From assembly GCA_028571685.1 (NCBI GenBank), contig CM053158.1, forward strand, positions 60,542,001 to 60,606,000: a DNA stretch of 64,000 nt, read 5' to 3'. Position 1 is the first letter of the stretch. The number at the start of each line of letters is the position of its first letter. The notes beneath the pieces were generated by a model. The model was not told the origin of the DNA, did no database searches, and worked only from the letters and a program-made list of their open reading frames with translations. Source of the stretch: Heterohyrax brucei (taxonomy: Eukaryota; Chordata; Mammalia; Hyracoidea; Procaviidae). Below are positions 43,746 through 54,261 of the stretch, piece after piece. The position numbers and the translations under genes are program-made.

Positions 43746-43966
43746 CATGTTGTCAGGAGGGACCAGTCCCTGGAGATGGACATCATGCTTAGTACAGTAG
43801 AGGGTCAGCAAAAAAAAAAAGGAAAATCCTCAACAAGATGAATTCACACAACAGCTGCAACAATGGGTTTAAGAACAAAAGCAATTGTGGACATGGTACA
43901 GGACTACACACTGCTTCCTTCTGTTGTGCATAGGTCACCATGAGTCAGCACCTAACAACAGGAACA
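43746..43966 (+). mobile_element. RTE 3' end, short, tandem with the previous
   Basis: 'gttgtcaggagggaccagtc', 'ggtacaggactacacactgc' and 'catgagtcagcacctaacaa' make up only the last 220 bases of RTE. The upstream RTE's target duplication spans its 5' junction, so this short copy was there first. Confidence 0.8.
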
Positions 43967-43967
43967 C

Positions 43968-44040
43968 AGCAAGATGAAAGGAAGAGAAAGAGACGAAGAA
44001 AGAAACAGCTGAATCAGGGTACTGTAAAGCAGAGTAGAGA
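43968..44040 (+). repeat. Local duplication, copy 2 (right part)
   Basis: 'gatgaaaggaagagaaagag' and 'tgaatcagggtactgtaaag' continue copy 2 after the RTE insertions, matching 41435-41490. Confidence 0.65.
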
Positions 44041-44431
44041 GAATTCTATTCTACATATAGCTTCTAGACAATTTTTTAAATAAATAACATTTTTATTAAT
44101 TTTTAATAAATATCTTAAGTTTTTATTATGTTTAGGTGAAAATTTACAGAGCAAACCAGTGTCTCATTAAACAATGAAGACACGAATTGTTTTGTGACAT
44201 TGGTTGCCAACCCTGTGACTTATCAACACTCTCTGCTTCTCCGCCCTGGGTTTTCTGTTTCTGTTTGTGCTGTTTTCTGTCTCTCCCTGCATTGTTTTCT
44301 TTGCTTTTGGGTTGGTGTGCCCATTTAGTTTTGTGTCTCTGACTGAACTACCAGGCATGTTCCTCACATGTGTTATCGTTCGCTCTATAAACGAAAGAAA
44401 AAAGTAAACTGTTGCCATCAATTCTATACCC

Positions 44432-44596
44432 TCAAAAAGACCAAACCCACTGCAGTCAAGTTGATGCTGACTCATAGCAATCCTATAGAACATAAAAGAA
44501 CTGCTCCATAGAGTTTCCAAGGAGAGCCTGGCAGATTCAAACTGCTGATATTTTGGTTAGCAGATGTAGCACTTAACCACTATGCTACCAGAGTTT
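44432..44596 (-). mobile_element. AfroSINE (first of a pair)
   Basis: 'acccactgcagtcaagttga', 'ctgctccatagagtttccaa' and 'cactatgctaccagagtttc' give a complete short-form reverse copy. It is bounded by the 17-base duplication 'ccatcaattctataccc' (44415-44431) and 'ccatcaattccataccc' (44597-44613). Confidence 0.95.
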
Positions 44597-44613
44597 CCAT
44601 CAATTCCATACCC

Positions 44614-44731
44614 AAATAACCAAACCCAGTGCTGTTGAGTCAGTTCTGCCTCACAGCAAGCCTCCTGGTGGGTTTGAACTGCAGACTTTTTGGTTAGCTG
44701 ACGTAGCACTTAACAGCTGTGCCACCCATTT
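44614..44731 (-). mobile_element. AfroSINE (second of a pair), internally deleted
   Basis: 'aacccagtgctgttgagtca' joins directly to 'gcctcctggtgggtttgaac', so about 45 bases of the body are missing. It is followed by a third copy of the target, 'ccatcaattctata' (44732-44745). Confidence 0.92.
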
Positions 44732-44871
44732 CCATCAATTCTATAGACCCATTTAATCTTTGACTGAAGCGTTAACATCTGGAATGACTTCAGTACTGAG
44801 TTAAAAGTGTATCCAGGGGTCTTAATCTGGGGATTTCTCCAGTCTCTGTCAGACCATAAAGTCTAATCTTT

Positions 44872-44891
44872 TGTGTGTGTGTGTGTGTGTG
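44872..44891. repeat. (GT)10 microsatellite
   Basis: An uninterrupted TG/GT dinucleotide run within the L1 3' UTR. Confidence 0.95.
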
Positions 44892-45240
44892 AATTTGAAT
44901 TTTGCTCTATGTTTTTCTCCCACTTTGTCCATGACCTTCTATAGTGATCTCTTTTCAGAGTAGTCAGTGGAGGTAGCCAGGCACTGTTTAGTTATTCTGG
45001 GCTCAGTCTGGTAGAGGTTGTAGCAGTTGTGGGCCATCAGTCCTTTAGACTCATCTTACCCTTATGTCTTTGGTTTTCTTCATTTTCCTTTGCTCCAGAT
45101 GGGGTAGTACGAGAAGAGTTATCTCAGATGCCTGTTCAACACCTCTTAAGACCCCACACTCTACTCACCACAGTCAGATATAGAATATTGTCTTATATAC
45201 TATGTTATGCTGATTGAGCTGGATGCTCCCTGAGTCCAGT

Positions 45241-45645
45241 AACTCAGCCTCTCAAGATGTAAATAGCATTTTTATAATGTGCACTGGCAATGAATTTGTC
45301 TTAGATGGTGGGAGACACTTTAATATATTATCTTATTTGATTGTCACAACTTTGTGTTGTAGAAGCTGTTGTTAGGGAGGTGCACATGCTCCCTACTCCT
45401 CTGGTTTTTGTGAGGAGGAATTTCCTTAGCAGTGGCGACCTTCTGTCTTATACCTTCTTCCTCCATCAGAAGGAAGAAAGTTACCTGACTCGTGAGTTTT
45501 AGAAGGGATCTTGACAAACAAAGCTCACCTAACTTCTACTGTCTCTTCACTATGGAAACCAGCTAACAAGAGGGAACATAACTTTTTCATGCCAAATATT
45601 TTACTGGGCACAAATACAGACGGAGAAGCCTTTGGATGACCAGTG
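45241..45645. other. Mostly unassigned; possible MIR at 45300-45385
   Basis: 'ttaatatattatcttatttg' followed by 'attgtcacaactttgtgttg' resembles a reverse MIR 3' region. The rest is unassigned. Confidence 0.35.
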
Positions 45646-45656
45646 CTGCCTGTGAA

Positions 45657-45810
45657 TCGAAAAAACCCAAACCAAACCCACTGCCATAGAATCTATTGTG
45701 ACTCACAGTGACCCTATAGGACAGGGTAAACCTGCTGCATAGAGTTTCCAAGGAGTGCCTGGTGGATTTGAACTGCTGGCAAGGAGATGTAGCACTTAAC
45801 CACTATGCCA
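45657..45810 (-). mobile_element. AfroSINE, short form, minus strand
   Basis: 'aaacccactgccatagaatc' to 'gcacttaaccactatgcca'. A perfect 11-base duplication 'ctgcctgtgaa' lies at 45646-45656 and 45811-45821. A small deletion removes part of the 'ccttttggttagc' region. Confidence 0.95.
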
Positions 45811-45821
45811 CTGCCTGTGAA

Positions 45822-46347
45822 GGTGTGCCCAAGTCTTTCTAATTCTAAGTAGGATGTTACAAACTGTACTAGACCTGCAGACCTAAAGCCAGGTTTTTCA
45901 AACTAGGCATATTGTTAATAAAGGCAATGGTTTGGACTCTCTCTGCCCACTCTTATTTGGATCAGAACTTGGATTAAAAAAGATGAGCATTATTTATTGA
46001 GGCTCCTTTAGTTACAAGTTTTTTGTCTTTCTTTTTGAAACGATTTCTATTGTAGAGTGATGAAACGGCAGTATTGGTAGCTTCAAACATCCATCCCTTA
46101 TAGAAACCTTCAAAATCAAAGAGAAATTTCAGAACCAACTTTTTCAGAACCATACAGCAATCAAACAAACCTTGAATCAAGAGGAGGTGACTTTAAAGCG
46201 AAGGAAAGCTTTACAGCATTTTTACCCCATCACTTCCACAGTTTAACAGCAGTCTTGATGTCAGCCAGCATTCTCAGTGAGGGACCTGGTGCCTGGATCT
46301 GGAGTGAGCATAGCCTACATTATTCACAAATTATCACTCTTTGTAAC
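45822..46347. other. Unassigned non-coding sequence
   Basis: A 68-codon minus-strand open frame (45974-46180) has no domain that I recognise and no evidence of being an exon. No repeat was identified. Confidence 0.35.
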
Positions 46348-46709
46348 TTGTCTTAGTTACCTAATGCTGCTATAGTAGAAATTTATTTTCTCACAGTTTA
46401 TGAGGCTAGATGTCTGAATTCAGGGTGCTGGCTCTCTCGGTTGGCTCTAGAGGAAGGTTCTTGTCCCTTTGAGCTTCTGCTCCTGGGCAGTCTTCATGGG
46501 GCTTGGCATTTCTCTTCCCTCATTTCTTCTTTGCTAGTTTATTTAATCTCTTTTACATTTCAGAAGAGATTGGCTCAAGATACACCCTTCACTAATCTTG
46601 CCTCACTAACTTAACAAATACAACCTATTCCCAAATGAGATTATAGCCCAGATATAGGGATTTGGAATGACAACACGGATTTTGGGGGGAAACAATTCAA
46701 TCCATGACA
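46348..46709 (-). repeat. MaLR 3' LTR (minus strand)
   Basis: TG...CA ends and the same block order as 47832-48167 ('gaatttattttctcac'-like start, 'gagcttctgctcctgggcag', 'cctcactaacttaacaaat'). Confidence 0.85.
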
Positions 46710-47831
46710 TTCCACTATCTGGCTTCCCCCAAATACATGTCTTTTCCATATGCAAACCATGTTTACCCCCATCACACCACCCCCAAAGTCTCAAATCAAC
46801 TCCAAATCCAAGGATCTCATCTTTGGAATCATCTAAATCAAATACGAGTGAGACTTTAGGCATGTTTCATCCTGGGGCCTAATTCCTGTTATCTGTGAAT
46901 CAGTGCAATCTACAAGTTATCTGTTTCCAAAGTAATGGTGTAACAGGCACAAAGTAGACAAGCTTCCCATGCTCCTTCCAGCAGTTCAGTTAATCTCCAA
47001 ATTTCTCCAGGGACAGTTTTTTTCTTTTCTTGGAGAATAACACCTGTATCTCTTTTGGCGTGTTTCCTGCTTGTAGAATCCGGGAAGCAGACAGCATTCT
47101 TTCCTTTCATCCTATCCCAGGCCCTTTCAGTTTAAGCTGGTGGGGTTTCTGCTGTGGTAGCTGGTTAGATCCATCAGTTACACGCTTAATCTGTTTAACA
47201 AATAATTGAGTCACCAAGTCCTTAGAGAGAGTTCTAGGGGAACTAGTCCTTAATTTGTACAACAGAATTTTACAAATCTTTAAGTTCGGATTTCTTTTTT
47301 CAATGTTCATTTTTAAGTCCGTTATCTTTCCTTTCACATTTTGCTATAAGTAGCAAAGAGAAATTATGCAACCACTTTAAGTTCTTTCTTAGAAATCTCA
47401 GCCAAATATCCAATTTTGTCACTTATAAATTCTAGTTTCACCAAATATTTAAGCACAATTCAGACAAGTTCTTTACCACTGCATAAAGAGCATCACCCTT
47501 CCTCCACTGTCCAATCACACGTTCATCATATTCTTTTAAAGCCTCACCAGAAGTGCCCTTAACCATCCACATTTCTTAGCAACATTCTGTTGCTGGCACT
47601 GTATGTGCTCCCTAAGGTGATAGAAACTTCCCGTATGACTCTCTTCACTTTTTTCTAAAGCCTTGCCAGAACTGACTTTAACATCCATAATTCTACCAAC
47701 AGTTTCTTTAAGGAAATCTAGATTTTTGCTATCAGGATTCTTAAACCTCTTCCAGTTTCACCCGTTATCCAATTCCAAAACCGCTTCCACATTTTGGTAT
47801 TAGAGCAGCACCCCACTTTTCTGGTAAGTTG

Positions 47832-48167
47832 TGTGTTAGTTGTCTAGTGCTGCTATAATAGGAATATCACTAGTGTGTGGTTTTAACAAACACAAATTTA
47901 TTTTCTCATTGTTTAGGAGGCTAGCAGTCTGAATTCATTGTGTCATAAATAGGGGAAGGCTTTCTTTCTGCTGACTCTGGAGGCAGGTTCCTTACTCTTT
48001 TGAGCTTCTGATCCTGGGCATCTTCACGTGATGTGGCTCTTCCTCAACTTGCTTCTCTACATCTTATCTGTACTTTTGTTTTTCTCAAAAGTGTATGCTA
48101 TACCAATCATGCCTCATTAACATAACAAAGAAAACCCACTTCCAAATAGGATTATAACCACATGTAT
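47832..48167 (-). repeat. MaLR 5' LTR (minus strand), truncated
   Basis: 'tgtgttagttgtctagtgct' start, 'gagcttctgatcctgggcat', 'tcattaacataacaaagaaa'. The outer roughly 40 bases are replaced by AfroSINE tail sequence. Confidence 0.82.
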
Positions 48168-48226
48168 AACAAACCAAACCCACAACCACTGAGTTGACTC
48201 TGACTCTTAGCAACCCTATAGGACAA
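48168..48226 (-). repeat. AfroSINE tail fragment
   Basis: 'aaaccaaacccacaaccact', 'gagttgactctgactcttag' and 'caaccctataggaca' form the 3' tail of AfroSINE in reverse. The body and head are absent. Confidence 0.75.
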
Positions 48227-48600
48227 CTCTGGTGTCTTCATCTTTAAGTTATTTTATATTGACAGTTGACTGTTGTTTCTGAGCCATCAGAAAATTATAT
48301 TTATTTATGTTTGCTTACTGTGTTCTAACTTTTTGTTTTGTTTTGTTTTGAAATGCCCAAATAAGCTCGTTGTGTAAGCTAGTTGGATTACTGGTGTCTT
48401 AGAGATTCTAACATCCTGTCATCAAGTAGTTAAAGCTGTTAATAGACATGTGGACTCAGGTGTCCACTTACTTTTCTTGTATATATGCAGTTAAGGTGCC
48501 CAGGTCATCAGTGTCCAAGTGTGTGGCACAGGCTGTCTCCTACAGTCACAGATAGGCAGGGCCGATTGGCGTAAGCACAGGCAACAGGATGCACATACCA
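48227..48600. other. Unassigned sequence with a (GTTTT)n run
   Basis: A short (GTTTT) repeat is present at about 48333-48352. No exon or other repeat was recognised. Confidence 0.4.
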
Positions 48601-48613
48601 AGAAAAATAGGGG

Positions 48614-49204
48614 GACATGGGGGAAAGACAACCCAGAAGACAAAGAGACCCACATCGGTGGGTGCCTACATCGACTTGGGACCGGAAGAACCGGATGGTG
48701 CCCGGCCACCACCAGTGATAGCTGCAATGGAGCTCACTAAGTTGAGTCTCACTGGCAACACAAGAATAAAAAGGTGTGCACCCTGAGATCCCCACTAAAA
48801 GACCTCAATTGATGGTCCAGTGGTTTCAGGGTTCCCCTGGGAGCATGGCCCCTCGCCCTGATGCTGCCCTTGACCATAAATCATAACGAAGGTCCAAGAT
48901 TCGGACAGGAATGGATTGGACTTGGCGATGCAGTGACCATATATTGGATGCACTTTATGGTTCTATACATCTATAGGATGTCATCCTGCTGACCTCTGGC
49001 TGGAGGAAGAAGAGTGGGTGGAGAGGAGGGAAAAAAAGAGACTGTTGGGAGAACGAGACATGTATGGAGCAGAGAGGAATAGTGTGCTGTCACCGGACAC
49101 GGACAGCAGTGGAAGCTGCATATAGGTGGGCATGTAAATTTATACAGGAATGTACATTTTCACTCCGTTATATTAAATAAAAAATTTAAAAAGAAAAAAA
49201 AGAA
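48614..49204 (+). mobile_element. L1 3' UTR insertion with target duplication
   Basis: 'gggaaagacaacccagaaga', 'acaagaataaaaaggtgtgc', 'ccatatattggatgcacttt' and an A-rich tail. A 13-base duplication 'agaaaaatagggg' lies at 48601-48613 and 49205-49217. Its close similarity to 12249-13407 over the full 3' UTR suggests a relatively recent L1 subfamily. Confidence 0.93.
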
Positions 49205-49217
49205 AGAAAAATAGGGG

Positions 49218-49984
49218 TTTCACAGTTGCCCCTGAGTGTCTGTGAGGAAGGTTTGTCCCTGTTCTTTAAAGCAAGTAGGTGGATAGATTTCAGTGCAGGA
49301 TGATATGTAAGATGGAAACTTTGTTTATTGCTGAGACGGTTTCATGAGCTATGGACCCTTACCTCTGTGCCTAGGAAAAAGAGCTGTTTCTGCCCTGAGT
49401 TCCCAGTTTAGAAGAATGAGCAGGTTTTCTATCCCTGTTTGTTAAATTGATCCCTCTCCAAGTGTGGAAGAATAGCTCAAGGCATATATAAGGAGTCCTA
49501 CTTCCAGCCCACTCAGAGTGTCAGAATTTAGAGCCCAATACAGTGCAGAGAAGGGGGGGAAGCCCTGGTGAAAGGGAGAGAGATTTAGCCCAAAGGAAAG
49601 CTTTAGTTCCACATGTGGCAATTTAGATGCAAGCCACTTGGCTTTTGACAACTGAATGCCACCCAGAAGCATGAGTGGCCATGGCTCAGCTTCTTCCACC
49701 GAGCAAGACGGTCTTCTAACACCACTGCTTTGCTCACCGTGCTGACAGTCTCTGATCCTTCTGCAGGGTATGGATTTCCACCTTATTGGGTCTGGCCCAT
49801 CCAGAGTACTTGTGGACCTACTCTGTTTTCCCTGTTGCTCAGAAAACCGATTTCTCAGTTTTCGTTCTGATATTCTGGGCTCATACAATGTCCTATATAG
49901 CCCATTCATTTGTTTTCAGGGATCTTCACTGTTAGAAGGATCACAGGAAATGTCTGACTATTCCAGCATCTCAGCCCTGTCACA
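49218..49984. other. Unassigned; contains a 155-codon open frame on the minus strand
   Basis: An open frame (49442-49909, minus) encodes 155 residues with no recognised motif and no supporting splice or promoter context. 'aaggcatatataaggagtcc' near 49478 is TATA-like. It may be an unrecognised LTR or simply unique DNA. Confidence 0.3.
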
Positions 49985-50800
49985 AAGCTGTTTTGATTAC
50001 TGTAGATGTACATTGTTTTAAACCAGGAACCACCACTCCTCCTCCTTTGTTTTGCTCTTCAACTATTGGTACATGTATTTGGAGCCTCTTGACATTCCAT
50101 ACAAGTTGGAGAATTTTTTTTTCCTGTGGAATTTTGATCAGGATTCTGTTGAATCTATACATTGCTTTGGGTAGTATTGAAATCTTAACAGTAATAAATC
50201 TTGCAATCCATGAACATAGAATATCTTTCCATTTATTTAAGTCTTCATTAACCTCTTTCAGCAGTATTATATAGCATTCTCTTACAAATTCTTCACTGGT
50301 TAGATTTGTTCCTAGATATTTAATTCTCTTAGATGTTATCATAAATGAAATTTGTTTCCTAATTTTCTTTTCAGATTTCTCACTGATGGTGTGTAGAAAT
50401 TCAGCTGATTTTTGTTTGTTGACCTGTACCATTTAACTGCTAAATTTGTTTCTTGGCTGTAGAAGTTTTCTCGTGGACTTTGAAATTTTCTGTGTAAAAG
50501 ATCATATCATCTACAGGTAGAGATAATTTTACTTCTTCCTTTCTAATCTTGATACCTTTTACTTCTTTTCCTTGCCTTATTGCTCTTTCTGGGACATCTA
50601 ATACAATATTGAACAGAAACCATGAGAACAGGCATCCTTATCTTATTCCTGATTTTAAGGGGAAAGCTCTCAGTCTTTCTCCATTATGTGTAATGTTGGC
50701 TGTTGGCTTTTTATATATGCCCTGAATAATGTTGAGGAATTTCCCTTCTATTACATTGGTCTTTAGGGATTTCATCAAAACAGGATGCTGAATTTTCCAT
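49985..50800 (-). mobile_element. Old L1 ORF2 fragment, minus strand
   Basis: The minus-strand translation 49980-50432 shows 'MITSKRIKYLGTNLT', 'WKDILCSWIARFITVKISIL' and 'VVPGLKQCTSTVIKTA', all C-terminal ORF2 hallmarks downstream of RT. Further 5' (50440-50790) lies a decayed RT box in which the usual Ala of A-D-D-M is Val ('[10 protein letters not shown]'). It is diverged more than the L1 at 9849. Confidence 0.85.
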
Positions 50801-50854
50801 AATCTCTTTTTATGGTCCGAGAAAGCTTAATTTTCTGAGAGCATCACTAACTTT

Positions 50855-50930
50855 AAGCCACACAGCTAATGACAGTGAAGCGAGCGTTTGAACTTGATTC
50901 ATATCTTTCCCCTTCTACACTTAGTTGCTT
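50855..50930 (-). repeat. Possible MIR fragment
   Basis: 'aagccacacagctaatgaca' and 'gcgtttgaacttgattcata' match the reverse MIR core. Short. Confidence 0.4.
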
Positions 50931-50997
50931 TTACTATTGCAGTGGCAAACTTTAAAACCTAAACTGTTTTTCTATTACCTAAACTCTCCAACAATCT

Positions 50998-51068
50998 TCT
51001 GGAGCAGCTCTATTCTGTCCTGTAGGGTCTCTATGAGATGGAATAGACTTGAAGGCAATAGGTTAAGC
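50998..51068 (+). repeat. AfroSINE 3' fragment
   Basis: 'ctggagcagctctattctgt', 'cctgtagggtctctatgaga' and 'tagacttgaaggcaatagg' are the AfroSINE tail on the plus strand. Confidence 0.75.
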
Positions 51069-51299
51069 TCTAGCACTCAAAACTCCAGTCTCTCTAACCA
51101 ATCTCATATCCTTTACTTCCAAAGATTTACTCTCTGCTCTGGCCCAAAAGAGCCACATTCATCCCTTCCTTTATCTTCTACCCCCTTTTCACTCATTTCC
51201 CACCTCTTCTTCCAAGCCCAGATCAAGTCTTCCTCTGCTAATTAACCTGCATGGATAACTGTAGCGGTTCTTCTTTGTTTATTAGTGGTTTATGGTGCA

Positions 51300-51940
51300 T
51301 TTTTTAAAAATTGTACTTTAGTCAAAGGTTTACAGAATAAGCCAGTTTCTCATTTAACAGTACACATATTGTTTTACGACATTGATTAACAACCCCATAA
51401 TAGGCCAACACTCTATTCTCAATCTTGGGTTCCCTGTTACCAATTTTCCTTTCCTCTCCTGCTTTCTAATTCTTGCCCCTGGGCTGCTGTGCCCCTTTAG
51501 TCTTGTTTTGTTTTATGGATGGGCTTATCCAATCTTTCTCTGAAGAGTGAACCTCAAGAGTGACTTCATTACTGAGCTAAAAGAGTATCCAAGGCCATAT
51601 TCTTAGAGTTTCTGCACTCTGTCAGGCCAGTAAGTCTAGTCTTTCTTTTTGAGTTAGAATTTTGTTCTACACTTTCTTCCTCTAGCTCTTTCTGAGAACC
51701 TCTGTTGTTATCCTGTCAGATCAGTCAGTGGTGCGCCATCAGTTAGTCAGGTACCATCTAGTTGTACTGGACTCGGTCTGGTGGAGGCCGTGGTAGATGT
51801 GATCCATTTTTTCTTTTGACTAATCTTTCTCTTGTGCCGTTAGTTTTCTTCATTCTTGATTGCACCCAAAGGGATAACACCAGTGGAGTATTTTAGATGA
51901 ATGCTCACAGGCTTTTAAGACATGGGACATATATTTTGAG
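51300..51940 (-). mobile_element. L1 3' UTR, minus strand
   Basis: 'aaattgtactttagtcaaag', 'gtttacagaataagccagtt', 'gtcaggccagtaagtctagt', 'gactcggtctggtggaggcc' and 'gaatgctcacaggcttttaa'. It is the reverse complement of the type inserted at 21267-21838 and matches 44060-45240. Confidence 0.85.
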
Positions 51941-52594
51941 GCATTAATCTGTGCTTTTCCTTCCCCCTCTTTCTCCTTTTTCTTTCTCACATTCAAACAG
52001 GTGATTAGTCTTTTAATCTTTGCTTCAGAGAGAGATTCAGGAAAACAGAAAGAACCAACAACTACTTTGACTTTTGTGTTTTCTAGAAATCTGAAGACAA
52101 CTGGGGTATCAGCATAATGTCCTGGCTAGAAGAAGAGGGCACACAAAGCTTTCCTCCAGATCTAAAAAAATACATTCCCCTTAGCATCAATACCTCAGAG
52201 AGGGACAAAGTTATGGTACATCAAGGTAGATGGAACCACCTTCCCCTCCCATGGCTCCTTTAGCTTAAATGTAATCAGGGAGCCACAGAGAGCCCTGGAT
52301 CTGAAGGGTTGTTCTGCCCCATCAGGCAGACAGCATGTCATATGCCTTTCATGTACCTCTCGTGTTTTCAGATCAAGTGTAGCTAATGTAAGAGCAAAGA
52401 ATCTGGAGTCTGAAGACCAAGGTATGGGCCCTAATTCCAGGAGAGCCACTTCACAGCCACAGCATCCTCCTTCAAACCAAGGAGATGATAAGCATCAAAA
52501 CCACTTCCTCTGAAAATAAAACAAAATGGCAGTTGAAATATGACTAGCATTGTTTGATAAACACCAGTTGCCTTTCTTTTCTATGCTTTCCTCT
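51941..52594. other. Unassigned non-coding sequence
   Basis: A pyrimidine-rich patch near 51958-51990. No exon or named repeat was recognised. Confidence 0.35.
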
Positions 52595-52730
52595 GAGCCT
52601 CAGTTTACTAATCCAAAAAGTGGGGATTATAAAATCTTACTAACAGGGTGTTGTTTTAGGAGTTAAAAGAAAATGATGCTTGTGAAAATATCTGTGAATT
52701 GTGAAGTAGTATAGAAACAATTGCTCTTAC
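52595..52730 (+). repeat. MIR fragment
   Basis: 'gagcctcagtttactaatcc', 'aaaagtggggattataaaat' and 'ttaggagttaaaagaaaatg' follow the MIR core and tail on the plus strand. Confidence 0.65.
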
Positions 52731-53017
52731 TGTGAAAGATTTGCTCAACAAAATTTATCATAGATGAACAGCTGACAGCACTCAAAGAAATCATTAAAAG
52801 GGAACAAAGCTGTAGTGTAGTAAGTAGTGCAGGATGCCCTGAGGGGACAGGCAGGCACTGTCTTTGTGTTGTTCTAAAGCTTCATTCACTGCATTGACTT
52901 CTGTATTAACAGGGATTCATTGAAGGCCCTTTCATTTGCTAGGATGGTCTGGCCCATGACTTTGATAAACACCACTGAAGGCTCAGTACTGAGCAGCCTA
53001 CTTCAGTGACCATCACA

Positions 53018-53058
53018 GCCAGCCAAGCCAAGTGCCGTCGAATCGGAGCCGACTCATG
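53018..53058 (-). mobile_element. 41-bp AfroSINE micro-insertion
   Basis: Only the SINE tail is present ('aagtgccgtcgaatcggagc', 'cgactcatg'). It is bounded by 'gtgaccatcaca' at 53006-53017 and 53059-53070. Part of the right copy could also be SINE sequence, because AfroSINE continues '(g)gtgacc' there. Confidence 0.75.
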
Positions 53059-53070
53059 GTGACCATCACA

Positions 53071-53784
53071 ACGACAAACAAAATTTCATTTATCCTTGCA
53101 TTCAAGTGATGAAATGCTGTGTCTTGCTAGAATATGCCTTGGCCATAACTAATTTCACTCTGATTGCTTTGGATCCAGTTCCCCAGGTGTCATTTTTATA
53201 GGCATGCTTTGCCTCACCCACAGGTTTTGTAGCTGCATCATACCTGTTTTCTAGCTCCTCTGACGCATGTTCTCTTCCCCTGGGGGTGTCCTGTCCTTCC
53301 TTGTGCAACCTTTCTTCATGGCAAGGTTCCAGTCCAGAGCTGTAACGGAGATGCAGGGACTGAAAGAGCAGCCACAGCCCCAAGTTCTTGTTCCTTTTTG
53401 CCTCTCTTCTTCTTCCAGGTGGGAACCCCCTGTGGTTGTGTGCTGGCTGTGACAACGACACACATACCCAGAGGCTGCTGTTGATCTGGTATATCCAAAG
53501 GCACATCACTTCATCAGATAATCAGTACAACATGCAACAATCACCTTTTGTCTGTAAGGTATGTGCTAGGACTGGCAAACACTTCAAAGGAATATCACCT
53601 TTTATTAAACCCAAAGTACCATCAATTGCATACGGCCACATCATCATTCCACTTACCGCTGAGAAAGAAATTCCTGCTAGTTAACGTATGATACATAATC
53701 AATTTTAAAAGGAAAGGTGTCTTAGAATTGATGGAACACTATGTCTCTTTCTAAAGAGCTGTGATCCTATTTGGGATGGAAGAG
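53071..53784. other. Unassigned; open frames on both strands
   Basis: A 135-codon minus frame (53102-53509) and a 98-codon plus frame (53388-53684) overlap. Neither shows a domain that I recognise, and neither has clear splice sites. The region is moderately GC-rich around 53260-53450. Confidence 0.3.
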
Positions 53785-53978
53785 CCCCGATGGTCCAATG
53801 ATTAACTGCTCCTCTGCTATCTGAAAGGTTGGTAGTTTAAACCCACCCAGTAGCTCCATGGGAGAAAGACCTGGTGGTCTTCTGCTAAAGATTGCAACTT
53901 AGAAAATCCTATGGGGCAGGTCTACTCTGTCACATGCTGTCATTAAGAGTTAAAAATCAAATTGGAGGCACACAACAA
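53785..53978 (+). mobile_element. AfroSINE, long form
   Basis: 'agagccccgatggtccaatg' head, 'gtttaaacccacccagtagc' B-box region, the long-form insert 'gggagaaagacctggtggtc', 'cctatggggcaggtctactc' body and an ACA-rich tail. It is strongly diverged, consistent with an older copy. Confidence 0.85.
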
Positions 53979-54261
53979 CAGTAGTAATCTTATTGGGAAG
54001 GAAAGACACACCAAAAACAAAATAACAAATAGAGTTAGTGTGTGATCCACAGTCAAAGGTGTTGTAGGAATTTACATTCTGTGAGGGCTAAGACTGGGAA
54101 GAGGTTTGAGGCTGGATCTTGGCGGATAGATTGGACCATTATCACCTAGGTGGAGGTATGAACACGAGGAGAGTAACAAGGTGTGTGGGCAAATAGAAAG
54201 ATGTCCAAGACAGAAAACCGGGAGGTAATGAGGTTGGAAAGGCATTCCTAGTCTGGATAGT

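Larger units (their letters stand above)
44060..45240 (-). mobile_element. L1 3' UTR, minus strand, with two AfroSINEs
   Basis: On the plus strand it starts 'taagtttttattatgtttag' and runs through 'acagagcaaaccagtgtctc', 'ttttgtgacattggttgcca', 'gctcagtctggtagaggttg' and 'atatactatgttatgctgat', which is the reverse of an afrotherian L1 3' UTR. Two AfroSINEs occupy 44432-44731, and a (GT)10 microsatellite lies at 44872-44891. Confidence 0.8.
46348..48167 (-). mobile_element. MaLR provirus, minus strand
   Basis: Left to right on the plus strand: 3' LTR 46348-46709 ('tgtcttagttacctaatgct' to 'catgaca'), internal region 46710-47831, then 5' LTR 47832-48167, cut at its outer end by an AfroSINE fragment. 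The internal region ends with 'cacattttggtattagagca', the reverse of the primer-binding neighbourhood seen at 8621 and 34058. No open retroviral frame remains. The internal length (about 1.1 kb) is intermediate between the other two copies in the window. Confidence 0.88.

Noticed and set aside
53102-53684. Overlapping 135-codon (minus) and 98-codon (plus) open frames as a possible gene
   Set aside because: No recognisable domain, no convincing splice sites, and both strands are open over the same bases, which is more typical of composition than coding.
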